A stretch of 64,000 bases of DNA, from contig JAULJL010000001.1 in assembly GCA_030761205.1 (NCBI GenBank), positions 32,497,145 to 32,561,144 of the forward strand. Direction: 5' to 3'. Of this stretch, positions 23,513 to 34,800 are shown in pieces. This DNA is from Fremontodendron californicum (taxonomy: Eukaryota; Streptophyta; Magnoliopsida; Malvales; Malvaceae). The notes beneath the pieces are model-generated. The model worked only from the letters and a program-made list of their open reading frames with translations, was not told the DNA's origin and ran no database searches. Position 1 is the first letter of the stretch; the number at the start of each line of letters is the position of its first letter. The translations under genes and the position numbers were made by a program.

Positions 23513-24150
23513 TTTTGGGACTTTTTTTCTTCTTCTTTAACATGTAAAGTTAATAACCCGACTAGTAACCAGTAAGATAACAACACATGACTTGAAGGTA
23601 GAATCCCTTCTGTCTATATTCTTTCTCTCTACTGCTATTTCAACTTAGAGTTATCTAATTCGTTTAATTTCTTTTCGAATTACAAATTGGATCAAATGAT
23701 ATGAAATATAGTACGGATGCGATTTAGTTCACAAAATCAAATGAATCATTTGTTGAAGAATGAAGTTGAATTTTAAACGAAAATAATTATGACATTTAAA
23801 GATATTATTATATTAAGCATTGAAATTTTTTTTTCATGGTTATTGAAATTTATTCTAAAATATGAACTGTTAGTTTTTAAAAAAATTAAAGTTAATTATT
23901 TTAATTAATACATAATAATGAATATATAAAAAAACAATTGCAATATATTCCAATTCCAAATGATTGAATTTGGTTCCTTCTAAATAAATTAAAAGACATT
24001 TCTCTTATCGTACCATTTTTTTGTTTTTATAAATAATGAATTACGTTCTGATTTCCGTTTCGCAAACCAAATTGATTTGCTTTCTAGGTTACTCTTGTTT
24101 GAGCTTGTCGCCCACTTGAGGTTGAAGGATCCTGGTAAGCTAAATTTGCA
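23513..24150. other. AT-rich intergenic DNA, nothing recognised
   Basis: No gene or element end could be supported in this 640-bp stretch. Confidence 0.5.
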
Positions 24151-24440
24151 CAAGCATTAAAATTCAAGACAAAATATCTTGACTTTGACCAAGGCTCGTC
24201 TCATTTAAAAAAAATAATTCAATATAAAACAAAATAAAATACATTGACTCCATACTAAGATTTGACTCATTCGAAAAAATAAGTTCAACTTAAAACAAAA
24301 TAAAATAGCTTGACTCCATACCAGAGCTCAACCCATTCTGAAAAAAAAAAAGTTCAATTTAAAACAAAATAAAAACAAAATACCTTGACTCCAAACAAGA
24401 CTCAATTCATTTTTGGAAAAAACGAGTTCGGTTTAAAACA
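24150..24440. repeat. tandem array, about 70 bp x 4
   Basis: Four degenerate units share TTCAA-TTAAAACAAAATAAAA followed by CTTGACTCCA and a CATTC-GAAAAAA block. They end just before the Copia-type LTR. Confidence 0.7.
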
Positions 24441-24444
24441 AAAG

Positions 24445-25655
24445 TATTAGATTTGAATTAATCATAATTTTGGAATGACAAAATTTTAAACTTAATTAGT
24501 TTGATAAATCTTTTTGAAAAACAAACTTTTCAATTTAGTATTTTTTCTTGAATTGTTTTAAAAATATTTTGGAAAATACTTAAATATTTTAGACTCTTTA
24601 CTTTTCTCAAAAATACATATTCTTGAATGAATATTTATGGTAAAATCATTTTTGAAAAAAGTCTACCATTTTTCAAAGTCAAATTGTATTAATACTTCAA
24701 AATTCACTTTCTAAAAGGGTAGAGGATCAATCCCTACACGAGAGGATCCATCCCTTAGTGAAAATTCACTTTCTAAAAGGGAAGAGGATCGATCCCTTAG
24801 TGCTTTAGATTTTAAATTTTGAAATAAAAACAAAATTCACTTTCTAGAAGGGTAGGGGATCGATCCTTACATGCAATGATCGATCCCTAAGTGCCTAACG
24901 ATCAAATTTTCAAATTGAAGCCAATGATCGATCCCTGGAGTGCAGGGTAGTTTTTAAAGATCAAAATTTTGTAGTTTCAATAGCTCTTTTTCACTCCAAT
25001 CCATTCCCACGGTCATAATTCATACCCAAGCTATAAAAGAGAGTCTCCAACCCTTCCAAGAGCAAGAGACATCAAAGGAGAAAGATCAAATCCAGATTTT
25101 TATCACTCCCATGCTTCAAAGGGTTCTAAGTTTATTTCCTTCAATTCTTTGTATTCACTTGTTATAATTTCATTGTATTGTCTCTCAAAGTTGTACTAAA
25201 CCTTACAAACACTTAGCCTATTAGAGGTTCTTCCTTGTTTGCCTAAATACCTGTGTGTAAAATAGGAGGTTACTATCTAAGTTTTGAAAGGTAAAGAGGT
25301 ATCTAAACTTAGACAAGATACGGGGCTAAAGGTTTCTATCTAAGCCTAAAGAAAAGATAGAGAGTGTAAATGTTATACCATTGTCCTAGAAAAGGTAGCA
25401 ATTCAAAGATAGTGAATTGGGAACTTCTTAGAAAGGAACGCTAAGGGATATGACGTAGGCACAAGTCGAACCTCTATAAACCTATTGTGTTTGCTCTTCT
25501 TACCCTACTCTTTTCATTTGTTTTATTTGCTTATCTAATTTCCATATTGTATATCTTGTTCAAATTTATCAAATTTATTATTTGTGCTTTAATTTCCATT
25601 ATTTTTTAAGAAAATAATTAACCCCTACTTGATTTAATCACCACTTGGGCTAACA
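24445..25655 (+). mobile_element. Copia-type LTR with fragment of interior
   Basis: An LTR of about 1.2 kb. It starts TATTAGATTTGAATTAATCA (the usual TG has become TA) and ends GGGCTAACA. Next comes a PBS complementary to initiator tRNA-Met at 25657-25668, with one mismatch (TAGTATCAGAGC against TGGTATCAGAGC). A TATA-type box TATAAAAG is at 25032-25039. About 170 bp of interior follow, including a short Met-initiated frame at about 25728. The rest of the element and the second LTR are missing, so no TSD can be tested. Confidence 0.7.
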
Positions 25656-25830
25656 TTAGTATCAGAGCTTTGGTTTCTTTTGTAGGCCTAATAATCTTGA
25701 GAGAAGATAATTCTTAAAGCTCAAAGAATGATGCAAAGTGGTGACAAGATCCTTAAGGCCCTAAAGTTGGAAAAACATGAGTTTGTTCCTCCCTCGGATC
25801 AGAATAATTGACTTGTCTAAGAATATTAAC
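25656..25830 (+). pseudogene. truncated 5' interior of the Copia-type element
   Basis: After the PBS, a frame beginning MMQSGDKILKALKLEKHEF at about 25728 reads about 27 codons and then hits stops. It could be the N terminus of a gag polyprotein. The breakpoint with the RRM-DUF4283 pseudogene is near 25830. Confidence 0.4.
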
Positions 25831-26968
25831 AGTCATTTTAGACTATAAGAGTGTTTGTTCGTCTCCTGGCTGAGCACCATCTTCAGCATATTCCTCACTG
25901 TATAGTTGGATGTAATCACCACTATTTTTACATGTGATTTCTATTGCACTGAATTCTAAAATTCTTATAGTGAAATTTTTACTCTACAATCAACAGCAAT
26001 AACTTCATCAATGGAATTGAGTTGCTCAGCCATAATGGAAAATATACCTCTATAAAGGTCACCATTGTTGTTATAGAAGTCTTCTACATGCATTAGTTTT
26101 CCCCATAGTTCAGCGATACAGTTATAATGACTTTTTATTCCAAGCATGAAGTGGCAGCAGGAAGCAATTAACCCATGCAATTCTATATTTAGCAACAATG
26201 TCTCTAGACCACGGCTTGATATCTTTGAGCCATTGCTTGAGCCACTCCCAGTCAGTTTGTTTCATAGAAAGCATTGTGTCATCTTCAGTGACTTCAATCA
26301 AAAATTGGTTTGTTGATATATTATTTTCAAAAACATTGTACACACCTTGGGCAATGAAGCATTTCTGTAACCATTCCACTCCAAATTGACCTTTTGCCTC
26401 TCCAACAACACAAAATTTCAGTTTATGTAACGTTTCATTTTTAACTACCACCGTGCATGATTTTTTTTTACTACTTCGTTCGCCTTGCTAGTAGTTAAAT
26501 TCTCCTTTTCTCCTCAATCATCTCCATCTGAGATATTCTCTATTGCCTGATTCAAAAGCACCTGCTTATTGATCTATGCCTTGTTTTCATCAACATTACC
26601 TCATTCTCTCTCTGAATGGACAAATTGCAGCTTCCTCAGTTTCTGAGTCTGGGTTAATCCTTGTAGATTTTGAGACAAGCACGTCCTGTTTAACTATTCT
26701 CCAAAAAGATGATCTATTATTGAATGACATATTTACCACAACTTTGTAATCTAGTAACCAAGTTCCGTTTAGTTTCTTCATTGCTTTATGAGCTTCATAT
26801 CAGTCTGCGAATGTAACAAAGCTGAATTTTCTACCTCTAGTGCTTTTATTTTTTTTGAAATAAAGGCATCGACAATCTTCCTGTGATGTTGAAAAATTTT
26901 AAGTAACCATCTTCGATGAATGGATGGAGGTAGTTTATTCACATAGACAGAGAACACCTCATTCTGAG
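25830..26968 (-). pseudogene. RRM-DUF4283 type ORF (plant LINE ORF1-like), decayed
   Basis: The minus strand encodes, with several frameshifts and stops, an RRM followed by a DUF4283-like region. RNP2 reads VYVNKLPPSIHRRWLLKIF (about 26905-26950) and RNP1 reads RKFSFVTFAD, in another frame, before a stop; KAMKKLNGTWLLDYKVVV follows. Downstream, the frame at 26451-26122 has WLKQWLKDIKPW and AWVNCFLLPLHAWN, and 26198-25965 has AELWGKLMHVEDF, as in proteins that pair RRM with DUF4283 in plant L1-type LINEs. No endonuclease or RT is present. The likely start codon lies at the point where the LTR element inserted; the upstream flank resumes at 54294. It could instead be a decayed host RRM gene. 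Confidence 0.65.
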
Positions 26969-26984
26969 TATAGGTGGCAATTGG

Positions 26985-27165
26985 GCGGGTTCGGGCGGGT
27001 TCGGGTCGGGTTCATTCGGGTTCGGGTTTATTCGGGTTCGGGCTCATTCGGGTTTGGGCTCATTCGGGTTCGGGCCCATTCGGGTTCGGGCCCATTCGGG
27101 TTCGGGCTCATTCGGGTTCGGGCCCATTCGGGTTCGGTCTGGGTTCGGGTTCGATCTGGGTACGG
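26985..27165. repeat. minisatellite, about 16-bp unit CATTCGGGTTCGGGCC (left end of hAT)
   Basis: About ten units of CATTCGGGTTCGGGCC with C/T and T/C variants. The Gly/Ser/Arg-rich frames at 26924-27216 come from this repeat and are not genes. Confidence 0.9.
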
Positions 27166-27869
27166 GTATGTTTTACATTATTTTATTTTATATTAGATGT
27201 AATCATTTTTACGTAATTTAAATATTTATATCTAAAAACAAATTATTAATTTATTATTATTATTATTTTTATTTTTATTTTTATTTTTATACTTTTGCTA
27301 TTATATGATATTTTTAATTATATTTATTTTTTAAAATTAATATTTGTTAGCACCAAAAGAATAAGAAATTAATTTGTTATATAAAATCAAATTTTGAAAT
27401 AATTTATTATAAAAAATATGATATATTATAAATTAATATATTGATATTTAAAATAATTGATTTGATGAGCTCGAATTTCAAAATATAAATACATTATAAT
27501 TTATATTCACTATAAAATAAAAAACTTTTAAAAATAAATCCTGGCCTTCATCTATTCGTTTATATACTTATAAAATGCAAAAAATTTATGCTTATAGTCA
27601 AGATATATATATATATATATATCGAGTACTTATATTTTTTTCATCAGTATAAAGTATAAATTATAAAGTAGTACTAAAAAATATAATTTATATTTAAATT
27701 ATACGTAATAAATATATAATTAATATGATTATTTATTAATATATAATAAATATACCCAAAACCAAAAGGCCATAAAACCCAAAACCCATTAAATCCACCC
27801 GCTAAAATAAAATCACATGAAAGCCATAATCCAATTAAACCCACCCTAACCTAACCGCATAAGTATAAC

Positions 27870-28132
27870 TAGAGCTGCTTATGGGCCGGGCCGGGCCGCG
27901 GCCCAGTTTTTTTTTATTTTCTCTGCCCAGGCCTGGCCCTGGGTCGGCCCGGCCCGCCCGTTTAGGCCCGAAACACTGTTCATTGGAATAAAAAAATAAT
28001 TTTTTTATTTTATTTTTATTTTTTTATAATTAAAATTAAATAAAATAATATTATAATAAAAATTACTGTTCCGGGCCGGGCCGGCCCGAAACACAAAATA
28101 TCCTGCCCAGGCCCGGCCCGTGAGCAGGTCTA
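27870..28132. mobile_element. hAT-type MITE, 263 bp, nested
   Basis: The ends are TAGAGCTGCTTATGGGCCGG and, from the other strand, TAGACCTGCTCACGGGCCGG, a long TIR. They are flanked by a perfect 8-bp TSD AGTATAAC (27862-27869 and 28133-28140). GC-rich GGGCCGGGCC arms surround an AT core. The structure is non-coding and hairpin-prone. Confidence 0.9.
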
Positions 28133-28479
28133 AGTATAACCCAAAAGGCCAAAATAATTGAATTATTGTCAATTTTTTTACCCTTATAGATTAATTGAAT
28201 TATTGTCAAATTTTTTTTTCACATCTTTAAAATTTTCAAGAATTTAAAATATTTAGATTGTAAATTCATCATGATATGAGACGTTAAAGTTATAACTTAT
28301 AAGTACAAAATATAATTTACTTTTTGATAAAATTATTATTTCATCATATATATATATAATATATTAAATTTTAAATTTTAATTAAATTATTAAAAAAAAA
28401 ATAGAATAAAATTAATAATTAAAGTTATTGCTTTGTAAAAAAAAAAATTGCAATTTGTTTATTTTTATTTTTAGTATTA

Positions 28480-28690
28480 AATTCGGGTTCGGGTTCGGGC
28501 CGGTCTCGGGTTCGGGTTCATTCGGGTTCGGGCTCATTCGGGTTCGGGCCCATTCGGGTTCGGGTCCATTCGGGTTCGGGCCCATTCGGGTTCAGGCTTT
28601 TTTGGGTTCGGGTTTTTGACTTTTTGGTCAAATCGGGTTTGGGCGGGTTCGGGTTCGGGTTTTCCTGGGCGGGTTTTCGGGTTCGGGTTC
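28480..28690. repeat. minisatellite, GGGTTCGGG units (right end of hAT)
   Basis: The same CATTCGGGTTCGGGCC unit as at 26985-27165, in the same orientation, followed by GGGTTTGGGCGGG variants up to the TIR. The frame at 28428-28619 is a by-product. Confidence 0.9.
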
Positions 28691-28717
28691 ATTTTGCCAC
28701 CTCTAATTCTGAGTAAC

Positions 28718-29404
28718 TATTGTGGAGGACCTCGGACCAGATCCACTACGGTCCAACTGTTTGAACCAGACGCAAGACCCGAATGCTAGAGCAGCTTCTA
28801 CACAGCTGACCTAGCACAAGAGGACTCGGATCAGGTGCAACGCACCTGATCAACCTCATGTAAATCCTAATTCGGATGACTACCACCTGGCACGATCTCA
28901 GCCGTCCAAGAGGCTATAAATAGGCTACCTACAGCCTACTCCAACCAAGGTCAGACTAGCTCCTAAAATCCAGACTGGAGAGAGAAGCTCTCGTTTCCAG
29001 GCTTGTTCTCTTTCTCACTCAACTATTCAAACACCCTTGTATCCTCTAGTCCCTATGTCTTACTACTTTTTAGACACTTAAACACTTGGGCAAATACTGA
29101 CTTAAGTGTCGGAGCGCGCCCCAGAGGAACACCTCCAATGCCTCTCATACCTTGCTTCTTCCTTGTAGGACTCTTTGGATCACTGCGGCCCTCTAGTGCC
29201 TCGCACATTCAGCAGAAGATCATTGAATACGGCCCTCTAGTGCCTGACGTCCGTGAGAATGCACTCCTTTTTCTCTCTGAAACACCTAACCACATTAGGC
29301 CCGACGTGCCTCACTTGCACTCAACACTCTACTCTCCACACATAGGCCACATCCAACCTCGTGTGCTCTCATCGTTGCAGACACCCAAATTTCCATCCGT
29401 AACA
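28718..29404 (+). repeat. 5' LTR of the Tat-like element, 687 bp
   Basis: Starts TATTGTGGAGGACC (the other LTR has TGTTGGGGAGGACC) and ends CCATCCGTAACA. It aligns with 53518-54288 with several percent divergence. The long frame at 29003-29674 runs through the LTR into the leader and is not a gene. Confidence 0.9.
28915..28922 (+). promoter_or_regulatory. TATA box in 5' LTR
   Basis: TATAAATA within AGGCTATAAATAGGCTA. The identical motif is at 53775-53782 in the 3' LTR. It is the likely core promoter of the element. Confidence 0.7.
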
Positions 29405-29430
29405 TTTAGTGCTTTCGTTGAGAGGAGAAT
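29405..29430 (+). other. presumed primer-binding site of the Tat-like element
   Basis: TTTAGTGCTTTCGTTGAGAG directly follows the 5' LTR. This T(T/G)GTGCTTTC-TTGAGAG form follows the LTR in many plant Tat-lineage elements as I know them. I did not assign the tRNA. Confidence 0.5.
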
Positions 29431-29440
29431 TCAAGTAACA

Positions 29441-31213
29441 TGCCTCCAAAGAAGAGAGCTGTTAGGTTTGGAGCTCGCAGGCCACCCCGAAGTGATCCAT
29501 AGTCGAGGAAAGGTAGAGGGACGAGTGGGCCTTCGGTTCCCAAAGCCTCACGTTAAAAGACCCGCATCGGGACGGGAAGAGTCCCTAGCTCACACTCCTA
29601 TCCAGTTAACGAGGAAGGAGGGAGAACGATCGCCCCTTCAGTTCAAAACCAAGAAGAACAAAGAGAGAATGTAGGCCTTGAGCAACTGAGGGACGACATC
29701 CGTGGCCTAATGGAGGCAGTCAGGGAATGGGCCTCCAGGAATCCTCCAAGAGCCGAAGAGGTTCCCGTTGTGCATGACAGAAGGGGAGAAGGCACCACGG
29801 ATGAAATCTGGGAGCCTGATAGTATTTCTTCTACTGACATATCTTCTAGTATTTCACTCATCCCCTCCGAACTTCTCACATCACAAAGGGAGAAGAGTTC
29901 GTCAGGAAAGAAAACCAAAACAACAAGCACCCCCGATTTGAGAGAAAGACTCAATATGAGAAGGGACATCAGGGAACTCAACCGAAAACTAAGCAAAGAG
30001 GATGAAAATGAGGAAGTCGACCTCAGAAACAAGCTAAAAGACAAAAGGGGCTCACAGACTTCGAACGCAAATGGGAAGACATGAGGACTAAAATGGAAGC
30101 AATGGAACGAAGGATGGTGACCCCTACCTTCTCTTCGACCTTGAAGCTCTAGGAAACTCCCTGTTCAAGCTAGAGATCGACGTCGCCAAGCCTTACCACT
30201 AATTCAAGTTGCCAACTATGGAATCCTACGATGGCACTTCAGATCCCGTTGATCACTTGTAGATGTTTTGGACGAACATGTCCATCCAAGGAGCGAGTGA
30301 AGCCATAATGTGCTAGGCACTCCCAGCCACGCTAAAGAAAGCAGCTAGGTCATGGTACTCGTCACTCAAACCACACACCATCTCAAGCTTCAAAGAATTT
30401 GGACAGAAGTTTGTGAGTCACTTCATCAGCAGCATCGTGCACAAGAAGACATCAATCACCTTAATGGCAATCAAGCAAAGATCCGAAAAATTACTCCGAG
30501 AATATGTCACGAGGTTCAACAATGAAACACTTCAGGTCAGGCACCTTGACCACACTGTCGCCATAGCAGCCTTCACCAACGGACTCAAGGATAGAGATTT
30601 CACCAAATCCTTGTCCAAGAAGCCACCAAAGGTCTTCGCGGACCTGTTGCTGAGAGTTGAGAAATACATCAACGCCGAGGAAACTATGGCGGCAAAATAT
30701 CAAGGGATGGAAAAGCAAACAAAGAAAGATCAGGAAAACACATCGGGACCGATGTCCCAGTGTGACCAAAGAGCTGAAAGGAGAAAAAGTTCACCTCCAA
30801 AAAAGTACGACTACTACACTCCTCTCAACAGACCAAGAAGGGAGATTTTGTTTACAATGGAGAAGGAAAACCTCACTAAACCCCCGAAGAGAATGAAGCC
30901 CGATGCTCTCAATAGAGATCGAACGAAATACTGCCACTTCCACAAAGATGACGGACATGATATCGAAAGCTGCTTCTGGCTTAGGAATCAAATTGAAGAC
31001 CTCATCAAGAAAAGCCACCTAAGGAGGTTAGTGTCCGAAAGGCCAAGGGAAGGAAACCTAAGGAATTACGAAAGGAGACGCGATGGACGTGATAATAGGA
31101 GGACTAGGGAGCAAAGGAACAATGTGGTGCCTCGCCAACTAGAACAGAGGCCGACCATCCTAGAGGCACATCCTGAGGAGAATAGACCTCTAGCTGGTGT
31201 GATTATGTCATAA
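29441..31213 (+). pseudogene. gag: gag of the Tat-like element, broken by stops and frameshifts
   Basis: A Met start at 29441 (MPPKKRAVRFGARRPPR) meets a stop after 21 codons. A Glu/Arg-rich coiled-coil frame follows at about 29650-30084. The Retrotrans_gag core begins near 30215 (MESYDGTSDP) and has stops at about 30260 and 30313. Then comes an open frame at 30413-31213: SSLKPHTISSFKEFGQKF just upstream, LREYVTRFNNETLQVR, and YINAEE. A degenerate knuckle follows (KYCHFHKDDGHDIESC), then an Arg-rich tail. The order and motifs are those of Tat-lineage Gag. The many lesions mean it cannot yield a full-length protein. Confidence 0.85.
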
Positions 31214-31278
31214 CAGGAGGGAACTCCTCCGGAGGACCAACCTCGTTAGGTCGCAAGAGGCACGCCAAGGTCTTATCC

Positions 31279-31836
31279 GTGACCTCTAGTGAATATAAAC
31301 AAAAAACATGGAGGGATGAAGCAATCTCCTTTGGACCTGAGGACTTAGAAAACCTCCAAGTCCCTCATGATGATGCCCTAGTGATCATGGTCATTGTATG
31401 CAACCATCTTGTGAAGAGGGTCCTCTTTGACAACGGGAGTGGCAATGACATCTTATACTACGATGCCATGCAGAAGTTGGGAATTTTTGATGACCAACTC
31501 AAACCTTTCTCTGCCCCACTTGTCGAATTTGGCAACGAGGAGGTCAAGGTAGAAGGAACCATCTCCTTACCACTCACACTTGAGATTGAGCCATGCACGA
31601 CCACAACTATGGTCGATTTCCTAGTGGTAAAGGTTTTATCTACTTACAGCATCTTTTTGGGCCGACCAAGTCAGAACGCCTTAGGAGCTGTTGGGTATTT
31701 CCCTCATTTGAAAGTAAAATTCCCAAGTCCTTGCGGCATTGGCAAGGTCAAGGGAGAGCAGGTGATGGCAAGGCAATGTTTCAATACCACAATGAAGATG
31801 AAGAACAAGGCGATCGAGCCTTACGTGATCCAGTAA
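31279..31836 (+). pseudogene. retropepsin-like aspartic protease region (PR) of the Tat-like element
   Basis: A 185-codon open frame. VKRVLFDNGSGNDILYYDAM (residues 45-64) is the catalytic region; the usual D-(T/S)-G is D-N-G-S, a form common in plant Tat elements. The flap region and FLGRPSQN (126-133) then LKVKFP follow, which is the usual end of the fold. It would cut the Gag-Pol polyprotein if the element were intact. It is separated from gag by stops near 31211-31270. Where RT should begin (after 31836) coding stops abruptly. Called a pseudogene because it has no intact polyprotein context. Confidence 0.8.
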
Positions 31837-31839
31837 GAT

Positions 31840-34800
31840 CACCATCAGAGTGACCTGAGAGGAGTAAAAGAGTTGCGAGGATGTTTAGTAGGAGACGTGC
31901 ACTAGCGCGGCTCCGAGAAGGTCTTAAAAAAACCACTTGAGCTTTTCGCAACGACAACATCACCCTAAGGGATAGCTCCAAAACTGACCATACAACCAAC
32001 CAAGAAGTTAAGTCTTTTGCCTTTCACATTTAGGTAGCCAAGGTGAAAAGAGAGAGTAGAAGAATCCTAACTAGACACATCTTCCATTTTATCAAAAAGA
32101 AAGAAGAATAGGAAAATCAGACTAAACACATTTTCCCTTTTGTAAACTTTCGTAGTAAGGCTTTCACGCCTGCAGTAAAGGCGTATATGTCCACCAAGCG
32201 AGAAAAATGTAAACTCCTCTTTTGAATAAATGAAAAACACATCTTCTTGGAAACTACTGTCTCTAATACTTACACTTACTCTATTTTCATTACCTTAGCA
32301 AAAGACAACGAATTAAACTTCACCTCAAAAGACATCCGCCCACATGTCTGAGAGAAAGCTTTGCTTCACGCCAGTCCTTATGAGAAACACTTGGAACTTA
32401 TGATCTCACAATGATCCTTTAGTGGACAAAAGTCATATCTCGATCCAAGGCTTGACATCAGCCATTGAGTACAAGAGCTTTAAAAACGTTAGCTCCACCT
32501 TGAAAGACGAGCTGACATCAACCTTTTAGTGGAAATCCTCGGCCACGAAGAGAAATAAGGACTGACATCGGGTCTCAAGTGAAATCACATCAGCTATACC
32601 TCGAAACAGAGAGCCCTGTAAAATCACTTCACCTATAAAAGGCAAGAAAGCCTCACAAAGCACACTTCTTGCACAACCAAGCCCTGACGAATCTTGGACG
32701 TCTGCCTTTATGAATTTCCAACGGAACACATTAATCTCATTGGAGAAGGCACAAATACAGCGGGTTACAATGAACTCCAAGAAATGAAAATGCGAAAAGC
32801 CACTACGGGTGACAAAGGAAGTGATAATTACACTTCCACACCAAAAGAAGACCGACCCACTAGAGGTTCATCTACAAACACACCCACCATCATGAAATGG
32901 CTGAGATTAATTTCGACCAAGATGACATCGGGATGGACGTGGATGCATGCGCCATTATCCACTCAATTGTGAATGGGAAAGAGAATGCGACAAGCAAACC
33001 AAAGCTCTTCCTAGACTTCCTCATCTATGCCCTTCACAAAGGAAAACGTTTCCTGTCTTAACAAAAAAAAGACCAGCGGGAGCCATCCGACAAGAGGCTC
33101 CCATGCCAATTACACAAGGGGGTTACGCCATTCGTAGACAAAGTCACTTGCCAACACCTCTTCATCACACCTCAATTGGAGCATAACTTGAGGATTGATT
33201 GGTGACGAGTGACTACATCGAACCACATATACAAATGTAAAATGACAAATACCAACATCGGGTGATACAGCGAAACACGCAGAACCTCAATAGTGACTAC
33301 ATCAAAACTCATTCAATAAATGAGAGGAGCAAAACACCAACAACACAGGTGGCCGCTCAATAGCTCCCATAAGTCTACAAAGCAACCTTGATGTCTGATG
33401 AGCCATCTGGAAAATCACAAATGGAAGCCTAATTAATGCCTCCTCACATACATGTAAGGATGAGAGACCAATTGTCTTGAGCACTCCTTAACATATAAGG
33501 AGATGATGTCCGAAGATGAGGATTGATCACCCTCCTTTAGTGGTGTCTCCTTATGTGTTAAGAAGAGATCGACAGGGATAAAGCTACGTCACTTGAGGGA
33601 TGCCTCAAATTAGGAGAAGTCTTGGACCTTTACATCGTTCCTACGATGACAAACAACTCACCAAAGTGCTTGCCTGCAAGCTGGACCAATAAACGTTCGA
33701 AGTTCCAAGTCATGGGAGGGCCAAACATCCTCAAGAGGATAATAAAATGACCTCCCATACAAACGCCTTGATGCCAGCAAAAGCTGTTGCTAGGTTATGA
33801 GCCCCACGCGAGGAACGTCCTTAAACGTGGCCTCGTTACCAAGCCAAGCGAATGGCTTGATGTCCTCTAAGAGAGCCGACCTAGAGGGGTCCTTGAGAAC
33901 AATCTGCCAAAGTGAACTTACCTCAAGGGCATTGCCAAACTCCAACATCTTCAACTCCCTCTTGAAACGGTGTTTGATGAATTGAAAACCTCAGACTCCC
34001 AAGGGAGCCAACGCCAAATCTAGGATTCAATATCCAAGCAACAGGTGCTTGATGCCGAAAACTTACTCTGATGTTTCGAACACTCTCATTGAACTCATTA
34101 ACGTTATCTGACTACAAGTACTCAAAGTTCCAAACTACGAGAATGGTTTGATGCCCCTCGTGCCCTTTTATGGGTCTCGACCTAGAAGGGAAGGCTCACC
34201 AGTAGGGAACACCTCGATGTCAAGAAAAACATTGGAAGGCAGGAACACGAGAGCACCACCTACCTAAAGATAAGGAATTCATCCACAATACCTCTAAAGG
34301 TAAGTCTATCAATCCAATTTAAGACTACTAAACTCTTCGAATCTTTCAGAGAAAAACACATCAACTACGTAAAACTCACATAAGGAAGCTCGTACGCTCC
34401 ATGTGAACGAAAGCTCACAATGGGAGGCTCACGTGACCCATGAGAAAGAGGCTACAAAGCTCACTAAAGGATCCTCCGATGTTTAGACACATCCGGAGGA
34501 AAAGTCCTACAAAGAACCATCAGCAAGAGAACCCTCATATGTAAAAACACATAAGGAGGCACAATTTACTAAAGAAAGCTATCTCAATGTTAACACATCA
34601 TTTCACCACCAAATGATGGCCTCTTAGAAAAACAAGCAAAAGGGTTCCCCGATGTAAAACACATCGGGAGGCACGCTTAACACTCCCCACGAAAAGAAGC
34701 GTCCACCTCCCATGAAGGTGAACGAACAAAGCTCCATGAAGCCACACACTACAGGGTGGACGTCCCGACCTCATCTTATGAGAAAGGAATAACACAACAG

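Larger units (their letters stand above)
26969..28705. mobile_element. non-autonomous hAT element, 1737 bp, carrying a nested hAT MITE
   Basis: The ends are TATAGGTGGCAATTGGG and, from the other strand, TAGAGGTGGCAAAATG. They are flanked by a perfect 8-bp TSD ATTCTGAG at 26961-26968 and 28706-28713. No transposase is visible. Both ends carry GGGTTCGGG minisatellites in the same direct orientation, separated by AT-rich DNA. A smaller hAT MITE sits inside at 27870-28132. The element splits the RRM-DUF4283 pseudogene. Confidence 0.88.

Noticed and set aside
26985..27165. Possible telomere-like repeat (G-rich)
   Set aside because: The unit is CATTCGGGTTCGGGCC, not the plant telomere unit TTTAGGG, and it is bounded by hAT ends.
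26924..27216. Gly/Ser/Arg-rich frames that resemble a structural protein
   Set aside because: They are produced by the GGGTTCGGG minisatellite in the hAT element. The TSD places them inside a non-coding transposon.
29003..29674. 223-codon frame across the LTR boundary of the Tat-like element
   Set aside because: It starts inside the LTR, is out of frame with gag and has no domain.
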